Positions 1 to 7,763 of a DNA stretch of 64,000 nt are shown one piece after another (positions within the stretch are counted from its first letter, which is position 1; each line of letters opens with the position of its first letter). A program made the translations under genes and the position numbers. The DNA lies in the NCBI GenBank assembly GCA_951812715.1, contig OX638323.1, forward strand, positions 558,001-622,000, written 5' to 3'. The stretch comes from an uncultured Pseudohongiella sp. (GTDB lineage: Bacteria; Pseudomonadota; Gammaproteobacteria; Pseudomonadales; Pseudohongiellaceae). The notes beneath the pieces are model-generated. The model was not told the origin of the DNA. It saw only the letters and a list, made by a program, of their open reading frames with translations, and did no database searches.

Positions 1-337
1 CGGCATAGCGCTTGCAGCCGCGACAAACGCGATCTCCCACCGAAGTGGTGGAACAAATACCTATACAAGGCGTTTTGACGTCTTTCATGGCGGGCCGGAA
101 TGGCTTTGCAAGAGCATTGTACATCATCGCCGAAAACTTGCTTCAAGTGGATTTTAGAGCCCGATTACACTAAAATAGCGGCCGGTTCGGTGGAAATCGG
201 ACCCTGCGAAACATTCTGTTCCGCGCCTTTATTCCGCGCAGTTTCAAGACTGACCCCACCGCGGATTCGCGGCATCGCAGCCGTGACAACGAAGCCCCGC
301 GGGCTCGCGCCCTAGCGAATACAGAGAGGATTTCAGT
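1..337. other. Upstream region of acnB, no gene seen
   Basis: No convincing coding region is visible on either strand. A short hairpin-like stretch (CCACCGAAGTGGTGG, about 37-51) could be the end of a transcript entering from the left, but no T-run follows it. Candidate promoter elements for acnB are weak: a TAAAAT at 171-176 lacks a well-spaced -35. A ribosome binding site for acnB (AGAGAGGA) is present at 322-329. Confidence 0.4.
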
Positions 338-2932
338 TTGTTGCAAGAGTATCGAAAGCATGTCACTGAGCGGGCCGAACAGGGAATCGCGCCCCTGCCC
401 CTGTCAGCCCGGCAAGTCGCCGATCTGGTGGAACTGCTGAAGAATCCTCCGGCCGGGGAAGAAGACCTTTTGCTCGATCTTATTTCCAACCGGGTGCCGC
501 CGGGGGTCGATGAGGCAGCTTACGTTAAAGCGGGTTTTCTTTCCGCGATCGCCCGCGGCGAAGTGGAATCGCCACTAATCGATCGCGCCAGGGCGGTGGA
601 TCTGCTCGGCACCATGCTTGGCGGTTATAACGTCTCGACCCTGGTCGAACTGCTGGACGATGCCGAAATGGCATCGGCCGCCGCGGATGAGTTATGCCAC
701 ATCCTGCTGATATTCGACGCCTTTCACGATGTCGAGGAACGCGCCAATAAAGGCAACGAGCACGCCCGCCGCGTATTGCAAAGCTGGGCCGACGCCGAGT
801 GGTTCACTTCGCGCCCGCAATTGCCGGAAAAGCTTAACATGATCGTGTTCAAGGTTCCCGGCGAAACCAACACCGACGACCTCTCTCCGGCCCAGGACGC
901 CTGGTCGCGGCCCGATATTCCGCTACACGCCCTGGCGATGTACAAGAACCCGCGCGAAGGCGTCACCAACGCGTTGGAACAGATCAACGAACTCGAAAAA
1001 AGCGGCCATCCGGTAGTACTGGTCGGCGATGTAATGGGCACGGGCTCATCGCGAAAGTCCGCCACCAATTCGGTGCTCTGGCATATCGGCGACGACGTTC
1101 CTCATATTCCGAACAAGCGCTCCGGCGGGGTATGCATTGGCGGCAAGATGGCGCCGATTTTCTTCAACACCATGGAAGACGCCGGCGCCCTGCCCCTCGA
1201 ATGCGACGTCGACAAGCTCAACACCGGCGACGTCATCGACATCGATGCCCATGCGGGCACGATTCACGATCACGCCAGCGGCGAGTTGCTGGCGAATTTT
1301 GAACTCAAGACCGAAGTGCTGCTCGACGAGGTCCAGGCTGGCGGCAGGATTCCGCTGATCATCGGACGGGGGCTGACAACTCGCGCCCGCGCGGCGCTCG
1401 ACTTGCCGCCGAGCGATGTTTTCCGCTCGCCGGTAACTGGCCAGGATACGGACAAGGGTTTTACCCTGGCCCAGAAGATGGTCGGCCAGGCCTGCGGCGT
1501 CAAAGGCGTGCGCCCGGGCAGTTATTGCGAACCGCATATGACTACCGTCGGCAGCCAGGACACTACCGGCCCGATGACCCGCGACGAATTAAAGGATCTG
1601 GCCTGCCTCGGCTTTTCCGCCGATCTGGTGATGCAGTCCTTCTGCCACACCGCGGCGTATCCCAAGCCCGTGGATATCGAAACCCAGCATTCTCTGCCGA
1701 ATTTCTTCCAGACTCGGGGCGGCGTATCCCTGCGCCCCGGCGACGGCATTATCCATAGCTGGATGAATCGCATGTTGCTGCCGGACACCGTCGGCACGGG
1801 TGGCGACTCGCACACCCGCTTTCCCATCGGCATTTCCTTCCCGGCCGGCTCGGGCCTGGTCGCTTTCGCCGCCGCCACCGGCGTCATGCCGCTGGATATG
1901 CCGGAATCCGTGCTGGTACGCTTTTCAGGCGAAATGCAGCCGGGCATCACCTTGCGCGATCTGGTCAATGCGATTCCCTACGCGGCGCTGCAATCCGGCG
2001 ACCTGACCGTCGCCAAGAAAGGCAAGAAAAACATCTTCTCCGGTCGCGTGCTGGAAATCGAAGGGCTGCCCAAACTGAAAGTGGAACAGGCATTCGAGAT
2101 TTCCGACGCCTCCGCCGAACGATCCGCCGGTGGCTGCACGATCCTGCTCGACGAGGAGCCGATCGTCGAATATCTCAAGTCGAACATTACCTTGTTGCGC
2201 TGGATGATCGACAACCATTACGGTGACGCGCGCACACTCGAACGGCGCGCGCGACAGATGGAGGAGTGGCTGGAAAATCCGCTATTGTTGCAGCCCGACC
2301 CGGACGCCGAGTACCACAAGGTGCTCGAGATCGACCTGAACGAGATCACCGAGCCCTTGCTCGCCTGCCCCAACGACCCCGACGACATCAAGCCGCTTTC
2401 GGAAGTGGCGGGAACGCAGATCGACGAAGTCTTCATCGGCTCCTGCATGACCAATATCGGCCATTTCCGCGCCGCCGCCGAGGTGCTGCAACAGGTCCAA
2501 CCGCCATTGCCGACCCGACTCTGGATCGCGCCGCCCACCAAAATGGACGAACACCAGTTGATCAGCGAGGGCGTCTATAGCATCTTCGGCGTTTCCGGCG
2601 CGCGCACGGAACTGCCGGGCTGCTCGCTCTGCATGGGCAACCAGGCCCGGGTGGCGCCGAATTCGACAGTTGTCTCGACTTCGACCCGCAACTTCCCGAA
2701 CCGGCTAGGGCAAGGAGCGAACGTGTTCCTCGCCTCCTCGGAACTGTCGGCGGTCAGCGCGGCGCTTGGCAAAATTCCGACCATGGAAGAATACATGGCC
2801 CACATGAAGCCGATCGACACCATGGCGAACAATATCTATCGCTATCTCAACTTCAACGAGATCGAATCCTTCATGGAAGCCGCGGACCGAGCCAAGTCGA
2901 TTCCCCTGACCAATATCGCGGAAGTGGCGTAA
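338..2932 (+). CDS. acnB: Aconitate hydratase B (bifunctional 2-methylisocitrate dehydratase)
   Basis: TCA-cycle enzyme interconverting citrate and isocitrate in the cytosol; AcnB-type enzymes also act on 2-methyl-cis-aconitate. The 864-residue length fits the AcnB family. The AcnB-specific N-terminal helical domain (MLQEYRKHVTERAEQG) comes first, then the swivel domain, then the iron-sulfur domains. The three 4Fe-4S ligands are seen near residues 703 (GSCMTN) and 762/765 (CSLC). The start is a TTG preceded by AGAGAGGA at 8-base spacing; the next codon is also TTG, and the N-terminus matches the family. It stands alone and converges on pepN. Identification is very secure; the exact start is slightly less so. 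Confidence 0.97.
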   Translation: MLQEYRKHVTERAEQGIAPLPLSARQVADLVELLKNPPAGEEDLLLDLISNRVPPGVDEAAYVKAGFLSAIARGEVESPLIDRARAVDLLGTMLGGYNVSTLVELLDDAEMASAAADELCHILLIFDAFHDVEERANKGNEHARRVLQSWADAEWFTSRPQLPEKLNMIVFKVPGETNTDDLSPAQDAWSRPDIPLHALAMYKNPREGVTNALEQINELEKSGHPVVLVGDVMGTGSSRKSATNSVLWHIGDDVPHIPNKRSGGVCIGGKMAPIFFNTMEDAGALPLECDVDKLNTGDVIDIDAHAGTIHDHASGELLANFELKTEVLLDEVQAGGRIPLIIGRGLTTRARAALDLPPSDVFRSPVTGQDTDKGFTLAQKMVGQACGVKGVRPGSYCEPHMTTVGSQDTTGPMTRDELKDLACLGFSADLVMQSFCHTAAYPKPVDIETQHSLPNFFQTRGGVSLRPGDGIIHSWMNRMLLPDTVGTGGDSHTRFPIGISFPAGSGLVAFAAATGVMPLDMPESVLVRFSGEMQPGITLRDLVNAIPYAALQSGDLTVAKKGKKNIFSGRVLEIEGLPKLKVEQAFEISDASAERSAGGCTILLDEEPIVEYLKSNITLLRWMIDNHYGDARTLERRARQMEEWLENPLLLQPDPDAEYHKVLEIDLNEITEPLLACPNDPDDIKPLSEVAGTQIDEVFIGSCMTNIGHFRAAAEVLQQVQPPLPTRLWIAPPTKMDEHQLISEGVYSIFGVSGARTELPGCSLCMGNQARVAPNSTVVSTSTRNFPNRLGQGANVFLASSELSAVSAALGKIPTMEEYMAHMKPIDTMANNIYRYLNFNEIESFMEAADRAKSIPLTNIAEVA

Positions 2933-2965
2933 ATGTTTCCGTGGAATCAGTTACTTCGATCAGGA

Positions 2966-3096
2966 CCGCGAGGCAGATCGCCTTTTCGCGTCGTAGACGC
3001 GGAGCGATACATGGACGTGTAAAGCGACGCCGATTCGATTTGAGCCGAGACAGGATGTCTCGGCGAAATATAGCGAAAAGGCGCATTGCCTCGCGG
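2966..3096. repeat. Nested inverted repeat between convergent acnB and pepN
   Basis: An outer pair of 24-base arms (2966-2989 and 3073-3096) are reverse complements except for a few central bases. Inside lies a perfect 9-bp stem with a 3-base loop at 3044-3064 (GCCGAGACA / TGTCTCGGC). A further near-palindrome TACATGGACGTGTA sits at about 3008-3021. The position between two converging genes suggests a bidirectional transcription barrier. No long T-run follows, so a classical intrinsic terminator is not proven; it could equally be a mobile palindromic element. Confidence 0.6.
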
Positions 3097-3100
3097 CCCC

Positions 3101-5800
3101 TTACGTCGACTTGAGAGATTTGACTACGATTTCGCTTACGTCCCGGGAGACGCCGTCGCGGTCGCCGATGCGGTGCAGTTGTTCGCGCATCATTTGCTGG
3201 CGTTCGGCGTCGAACTTGCGCCAGCGGGTCAGCGGAGTGATCAGCCGCGCGGCGATTTGCGGATTGATCGCATCGAGTTGCATCGCCTGTTCGCCGAGAA
3301 ACTCGTAGCCCGCGCCGGAGGCATCGTGGAAATTGATGTGGTTCTGGGCGCAAAAGGCGCCGATCACGGCGCGCACCTTGTTCGGGTTGCGAATTTCGAA
3401 ATCCGGGTGGCGCAGCAACTCCCGCACTTGCGCCAGGGCGCCGGGATGCGGCCGGGTCGCCTGCAGGCTGAACCATTGGTCGACTACCAGCGGCTCACCG
3501 CGCCATTGTTCGTGAAATTGTGCAAGCGCCGCCTGGTACACGCCCTCGCCCGCACGGCTATGCGTCAGCATCTGCAAGGCGGCGAGCTGGTCGGTCATGT
3601 TGTTGACTTGTTCGAATTGCAGCAGGCACAGATCGAGCCAGTCCTTTTCTCCGGATCGAACGAGCGCCGACAAGGCCAGATTGCGCAATGATCTGGCAGC
3701 GATGGATTCGGCGTCCGCCCGATAGGCGCCGGTGGCGGGGATGCTCTCGAACAGGTCCGCCACCAAGTTCCGGTGTGATTCGGCCAGCCCGTCCAGCAGG
3801 AACTCCCTGACCGCGTGGATCGCGTCCACGTCCGCGATGTCGGCCTGTTCTATCAAATAGCTTTCAGCCGGCAGACGCAGCAATTCGGTCAGCAAAGCCC
3901 GATCCGCCTTGCCGCCAAGCTTGAGCGCCTCGGCGAGAATGTTCTGCCGCGCCTGGCTCAGGATGTCCGGCAGCCGCAACGCCCCGCCAGCGCGATAATC
4001 TTCTTGCAGCTCGCGCATGACAACAAGCGCCAGTTCCTGGCTGGCGTACCAACGATTAAAGCCATCGCTGTCGTTACTCATCAGGAACAGCAAGTCTTCG
4101 GGCGCGTAATCGTATTTCAGCCTTACCGGCGCGCTGAAGCCGCGCAACAATGAAGGCACTGGCTGCTCGGCCACATCTTCAAAGACGAAAGTCTGAGCCG
4201 ATTCAGTTACTGCCAGCACCCGGTCGGTTTCCACCGCTGCCGGCTCGTCTTGCAGGCGCAGGGGAATTTCCTTGCCGCTGGAATCAAGCAGGCCCATGCG
4301 CAAAGGGATGTGAAACGGAACTTTCTTTTCCTGGCTCGGAGTCGGCGGGCAGGACTGGCGCAGGCGTAGCTCGAAGCGCCGGTTTTCGACATCGTGGTAG
4401 CCGTCGATGTCGAGCACCGGAGTGCCTGCCTGGCGGTACCAGTTGCGGAATTGCTTCAGGTCGAGCCCGCTGGCGTCTTCCATAGCAGTAACGAATTCCT
4501 CGATGGTGACCGCCTGGCCGTCGTGCCGCTCGAAATACAGGTCGGTACCGGCGCGGAATTGCTCGGGCCCGAGCAGGTTGCTGATCATGCGCACGACTTC
4601 GGCGCCTTTTTCGTAAATCGTGACGGTATAGAAATTGGAAATCTCCATGTAGGATTCCGGTTGCACCGAATGCGCCATCGGGCCGCTATCCTCGGCGAAT
4701 TGCACCGAGCGCAGAAAGGCCACGTCCTGAACGCGTTTGACCGTGCGCGAATTCATGTCGGCGCTAAATTCACTATCGCGAAATACCGTAAAGCCTTCCT
4801 TCAGGCTCAACTGAAACCAGTCGCGGCAAGTAACCCGGTTGCCGGACCAGTTGTGAAAATACTCGTGAGCGACTACCGCTTCCACCCGCTGGAAGGCCAA
4901 ATCAGTCTGGGTGGCGGAATTGGCCAGGACGCAGGAGGTGTTGAAGATATTCAATCCCTTGTTCTCCATGGCGCCCATGTTGAAATCATCGACGGCGACG
5001 ATCATGAAGATATCCAGGTCGTATTCGCGCCCGTATTTTTCCTCGTCCCAGCGCATGGCGTTCTTCAGCGAGGCCATGGCGTGATCGCATTTGTCGAGAT
5101 CCTTAGGCTCGACGAAGATGCGCAGTTGCACATCGCGGCCGGAGGCGGTCGTGAACCGGCCGTCAAGACTGACCAGGTCTCCCGCCACCAGCGCGAACAG
5201 GTAACTCGGCTTGGGGAACGGATCCTCCCAGGTGGTCCAATGCCGCGCCGGGTCCTCGCATTCGCCCTTGGCTATGCAATTGCCGTTGGACAGCAACACG
5301 GGATACTTCTCGCGTTCGGCCCGGATCGTGGTGGTGAATTTCGACATCACGTCGGGGCGGTCCAGGTAATAGGTGATGCGGCGAAAGCCTTCCGCCTCGC
5401 ATTGCGTGCAGAACATCTTGCGCGACTTGTACAAGCCTTCCAGGGCGGTATTGTTCTGCGGCTCGATCCTCGTGCGGCAATCGAGCCTGAAGCGGTCGGC
5501 GCCGTCCGTAGCCAGCGAACGCAACCCGGGAATGCGCAGGCTTTCTTCTTCGAGCACGAAATCGGCTGCTTCCAGCACGCGATCGTCGAGCCGCAATTCT
5601 TCCAGCACAAGTTCGCGGCCATGCAATACCAGCATGTCTTCATCCACGCCGCTGAAATCCGGATTGCGCCGGAACTGCAATCTCGCCCGAACTACCGCAT
5701 GAGTTTCATACAGATCGAAATCGAGCTCCGTGCTTTCGATGGTGAACGGCGGCGGCCGGTAGTCATGCAGATACGTCGTGCGTGCGGTGGCGTCTTTCAT
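3101..5800 (-). CDS. pepN: Aminopeptidase N (M1 family metallopeptidase)
   Basis: Zinc aminopeptidase that removes N-terminal residues from peptides in the cytosol. The protein is 899 residues, close to the roughly 870-900 usual for bacterial PepN. The exopeptidase motif GAMENKG and the zinc site HEYFH (about residue 310), followed by LKEGFTVFRD with the third ligand Glu, are all present. It starts at ATG with an AGGACC ribosome binding site about 8 bases upstream. The first 20 or so codons are duplicated near 7.7 kb, which suggests that the present 5' end was involved in an insertion event. Function is secure. Confidence 0.97.
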   Translation of the reverse strand: MKDATARTTYLHDYRPPPFTIESTELDFDLYETHAVVRARLQFRRNPDFSGVDEDMLVLHGRELVLEELRLDDRVLEAADFVLEEESLRIPGLRSLATDGADRFRLDCRTRIEPQNNTALEGLYKSRKMFCTQCEAEGFRRITYYLDRPDVMSKFTTTIRAEREKYPVLLSNGNCIAKGECEDPARHWTTWEDPFPKPSYLFALVAGDLVSLDGRFTTASGRDVQLRIFVEPKDLDKCDHAMASLKNAMRWDEEKYGREYDLDIFMIVAVDDFNMGAMENKGLNIFNTSCVLANSATQTDLAFQRVEAVVAHEYFHNWSGNRVTCRDWFQLSLKEGFTVFRDSEFSADMNSRTVKRVQDVAFLRSVQFAEDSGPMAHSVQPESYMEISNFYTVTIYEKGAEVVRMISNLLGPEQFRAGTDLYFERHDGQAVTIEEFVTAMEDASGLDLKQFRNWYRQAGTPVLDIDGYHDVENRRFELRLRQSCPPTPSQEKKVPFHIPLRMGLLDSSGKEIPLRLQDEPAAVETDRVLAVTESAQTFVFEDVAEQPVPSLLRGFSAPVRLKYDYAPEDLLFLMSNDSDGFNRWYASQELALVVMRELQEDYRAGGALRLPDILSQARQNILAEALKLGGKADRALLTELLRLPAESYLIEQADIADVDAIHAVREFLLDGLAESHRNLVADLFESIPATGAYRADAESIAARSLRNLALSALVRSGEKDWLDLCLLQFEQVNNMTDQLAALQMLTHSRAGEGVYQAALAQFHEQWRGEPLVVDQWFSLQATRPHPGALAQVRELLRHPDFEIRNPNKVRAVIGAFCAQNHINFHDASGAGYEFLGEQAMQLDAINPQIAARLITPLTRWRKFDAERQQMMREQLHRIGDRDGVSRDVSEIVVKSLKST

Positions 5801-5805
5801 TCGAT
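5749..5805. repeat. Left copy of pepN 5'-end direct repeat
   Basis: These 57 bases cover the start codon and first codons of pepN. They match 7693-7749 in the same orientation at 52 of 57 positions by my alignment. Two of the differences are synonymous third-position changes (GCA/GCT and CGC/CGT). The pair brackets the 1.9-kb segment that carries the toxin-antitoxin genes and the AT-rich membrane protein gene. Confidence 0.8.
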
Positions 5806-5940
5806 ATTAGGTCCTTGAGAGGTCGATTGATGCCCGGCGCCTGCATCGCAGGCCCTTGCCTTACTTGGTCAGGTGATTGCGGGCGATTGTAACAGCCCGC
5901 GAAATCAGATTGTGACCAGGGTCCACATTTCAGGTTGGGG

Positions 5941-5980
5941 TTGACCGAGAATCCGGTTAGTCTTACTCTTAGCTAATCCG
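5941..5980 (+). promoter_or_regulatory. Promoter and possible operator of the phd-vapC pair
   Basis: A -35 TTGACC (5941-5946) and a -10 TACTCT (5964-5969) are separated by exactly 17 bases and lie 30 bases before the antitoxin start. An imperfect inverted repeat, CGGTTAG ... GCTAATCCG, overlaps the -10. That is where antitoxins of this class usually bind to repress their own operon. The operator role is inference. Confidence 0.5.
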
Positions 5981-5998
5981 CAAAAGGCAGAGACGACA

Positions 5999-6232
5999 AT
6001 GGTTACAGTGAACGTCCACGAGGCCAAGACAAAGCTATCGCGCCTGCTCGCGCAAGTGGAAGCGGGGGAAGATGTGATCATCGCCCGTAGCGGCACCCCG
6101 GTGGCTCGGCTGGAACGCCTACAAAAGCCGGGTAAGCGCGAATTCGGCTCAATGAAAGGTCAGATCGAGCTCGGCGACGAGTTCTTCGATCCCCTGCCGG
6201 AAGAAGAATTGGCTCACTGGGAGGGCCGTTAA
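5999..6232 (+). CDS. Phd/YefM-type antitoxin
   Basis: A 77-residue antitoxin that should neutralise the downstream PIN toxin and repress the operon. The N-terminus has the family pattern VNVHEAKTKLSRLLAQVEAGE followed by VIIARSGTPVARL, a Phd/YefM dimer and DNA-binding fold. The C-terminal part (after about residue 45) is the expected toxin-binding tail. It ends 3 bases before the vapC start, so the two are translated as a unit. Inside the island flanked by pepN repeats. Confidence 0.88.
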   Translation: MVTVNVHEAKTKLSRLLAQVEAGEDVIIARSGTPVARLERLQKPGKREFGSMKGQIELGDEFFDPLPEEELAHWEGR

Positions 6233-6235
6233 GTT

Positions 6236-6622
6236 TTGCGGCTGCTGTTGGACACGCACGCGTTTTTCTGGTGGTTTTCCGGCAGTCGTCGGCTTTCTCC
6301 TAGTGCAAGACAAGCTATTGAAGAGGAAGGGAACGATGTCCTGATCAGCGCAGCTTCGGCTTGGGAGATTGCAACCAAACATCGAATTGGGAAACTCTCC
6401 GAGGCTGGTCCGCTTGCCAAAGACATCGCCGGCGCCATGAGCAGTCAGGGATTCCAGGAACTCCCGATTTCAGTCTCCGACGCCTCCCGCGCCGGTTCAC
6501 TACCGGGTCCGCTTCTTGACCCCTTCGACAGGGTGCTGATCGCCCAGGCATTAGCCCGCGACTTAGTACTGGTTTCAAATGAAACGATTTTCGAAAACTA
6601 CGGCGTCCGCCGGCTCTGGTGA
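6236..6622 (+). CDS. vapC: VapC-family PIN-domain toxin ribonuclease
   Basis: PIN-domain toxin; family members cleave specific RNAs using a metal held by acidic residues. Conserved features are LLLDTHAFFWW (first Asp at residue 6), SAASAWEIA (Glu), LDPFDRVLIAQA (Asp) and SNETIFENYGV, where the fourth acidic position appears as Glu. At 128 residues it has the normal length. The start is TTG, 3 bases after the antitoxin stop. It looks intact, in contrast to the decayed pair near 57.8 kb. Target RNA cannot be told from sequence. Confidence 0.88.
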   Translation: MRLLLDTHAFFWWFSGSRRLSPSARQAIEEEGNDVLISAASAWEIATKHRIGKLSEAGPLAKDIAGAMSSQGFQELPISVSDASRAGSLPGPLLDPFDRVLIAQALARDLVLVSNETIFENYGVRRLW

Positions 6623-6768
6623 TCTTTTTGATGAAATCCGCTGGGGAAAAAGATGTTGATCTTAATAATTCCAGATTTCAAATTGTGCCCATGAAACTGC
6701 GCCACCATGGTCATCGAAGCAAGGCCACATTCCGTCGCCTCTGTCTGCAGGACAGTACGCTTGCAACT

Positions 6769-7365
6769 TCATCTGGCCGACAATCGAAGCAGCAGATAGG
6801 TGAAAGGAGACGATACCTTGTAAAGCAATAGAAAAACAATGGTAAGAGCTATATACTCATGTAATGCTGGGAACACCCCAAGAAATAGGCTCATAAACCC
6901 CGAGTGGACATAATATTCCATCAAATTGTTAATAGAGAACAGAAAGCGCACTCCTCCAATCGTCCCTGCAAACATTAAAATTGAAACTGAAAAAATCACC
7001 CTGCGGGATACAAAGTCTTCTTTTCTAACAAGATTCTTATTTAATATAAGCAGATCATCTTTCTTATTTGATATAAAGAGACCATCTTTGACGTGTGTAA
7101 AATATCCTGTTTCTTGTATGTATTTCTTGACCATTTTCCTGTTTTTCGGCGGAAACATCATTGCCAAAGAAAGTGCAAACAGAAACACACCATTAATTAT
7201 AAACATATTTACTAATAGCAAATCTCCATCGGAGTTAGTAAGGTACTGATTTACCTCTCTAATTCTGATTTCATCGCCAATTGAAGCTGACAGAACGTAA
7301 TAAGTGGATGCCATATCCAGAAGACTGCCAATCCACAGCAGCATTAATGCGACAACTATCGGCAT
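6769..7365 (-). CDS. AT-rich hypothetical membrane protein
   Basis: A 198-residue protein of unknown function. About four hydrophobic segments are visible: residues 1-27, 48-70, 122-143 and 155-190. A charged middle stretch lies between the second and third (KNRKMVKKYIQETGYF, then SNKKDDLLILNKN). Base composition is plainly more AT-rich than every neighbouring gene, with many AAA, AAT and ATA codons, which points to recent transfer. It lies inside the segment bounded by pepN 5'-end copies, opposite in strand to phd-vapC. I recognise no family; it could be an immunity or cargo protein, but nothing in the sequence shows that. Confidence 0.65.
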   Translation of the reverse strand: MPIVVALMLLWIGSLLDMASTYYVLSASIGDEIRIREVNQYLTNSDGDLLLVNMFIINGVFLFALSLAMMFPPKNRKMVKKYIQETGYFTHVKDGLFISNKKDDLLILNKNLVRKEDFVSRRVIFSVSILMFAGTIGGVRFLFSINNLMEYYVHSGFMSLFLGVFPALHEYIALTIVFLLLYKVSSPFTYLLLRLSAR

Positions 7366-7692
7366 TTCAAGATCGCCTCAATTTTTAATCTGAATCCGCT
7401 GGAGGGCTTCATTGCAGCGTCCAAAGAATGGATGCGCATTCAATAGGAAATTGACGATGAAACAATTCTGACGGAATCCATCAATTCGGCCAGCGGCAAG
7501 TTTTTTTATCAACGGATAGCATCCATAGGACACCCACGCTACCAGGCCCGCACATAGGTCGGAGTGAGTGTCCCGTCCCGACGCCCTACAAGATAGCCAG
7601 CGCCAGGGCAAAATTTAATAGAGCCAAATTTCCGCAAGTATTTCAGCCTGCCCGATTGCCACATGGAGTAGGGGTGGGTGTCCCGTCTCGAC
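7366..7692. other. Gene-free right part of the island
   Basis: About 330 bases without a gene I would defend. A 77-codon minus-strand frame (7378-7611) has no recognisable similarity. The stretch contains a 25-base direct repeat (listed separately) and runs into the displaced pepN 5' end. No integrase or tRNA-like attachment site is seen. Confidence 0.5.
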
Positions 7693-7695
7693 GCT
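7561..7695. repeat. 25-base direct repeat, two copies 110 bases apart
   Basis: Copies at 7561-7585 and 7671-7695 share the core GTGTCCCGTC-CGACGC; 21 of 25 positions agree. The right copy abuts the pepN 5'-end remnant. Such a pair next to an island edge could be a recombinase core site or a deletion scar, but the function is unknown. Confidence 0.6.
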
Positions 7696-7749
7696 GCGGC
7701 GGGTTGTCATGCAGATACGTCGTACGAGCGGTGGCGTCTTTCATTCGAT
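7693..7749 (-). pseudogene. Displaced 5' end of pepN
   Basis: On the minus strand this reads ATG followed by codons for KDATARTTYLHD, the same residues that open the intact PepN at 5800, and then diverges. It matches 5749-5805 at 52 of 57 positions. It lies 14 bases beyond the stop of the leftward gene ending at 7764, exactly where pepN would be expected if the island were absent. Two differences are synonymous, so the copies were separate coding sequences for some time. It has no downstream coding continuation. Confidence 0.75.
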
Positions 7750-7763
7750 GTTTCTTCGCTTAC

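Noticed and set aside
4394..5818. Long plus-strand open frame (474 codons) opposite pepN
   Set aside because: It is the antisense shadow of a well-conserved GC-rich gene. The translation shows no family features and has no ribosome binding site.
7378..7611. 77-codon frame upstream of the AT-rich membrane protein gene
   Set aside because: Composition and sequence suggest a chance frame inside the island edge, and no family is recognised.
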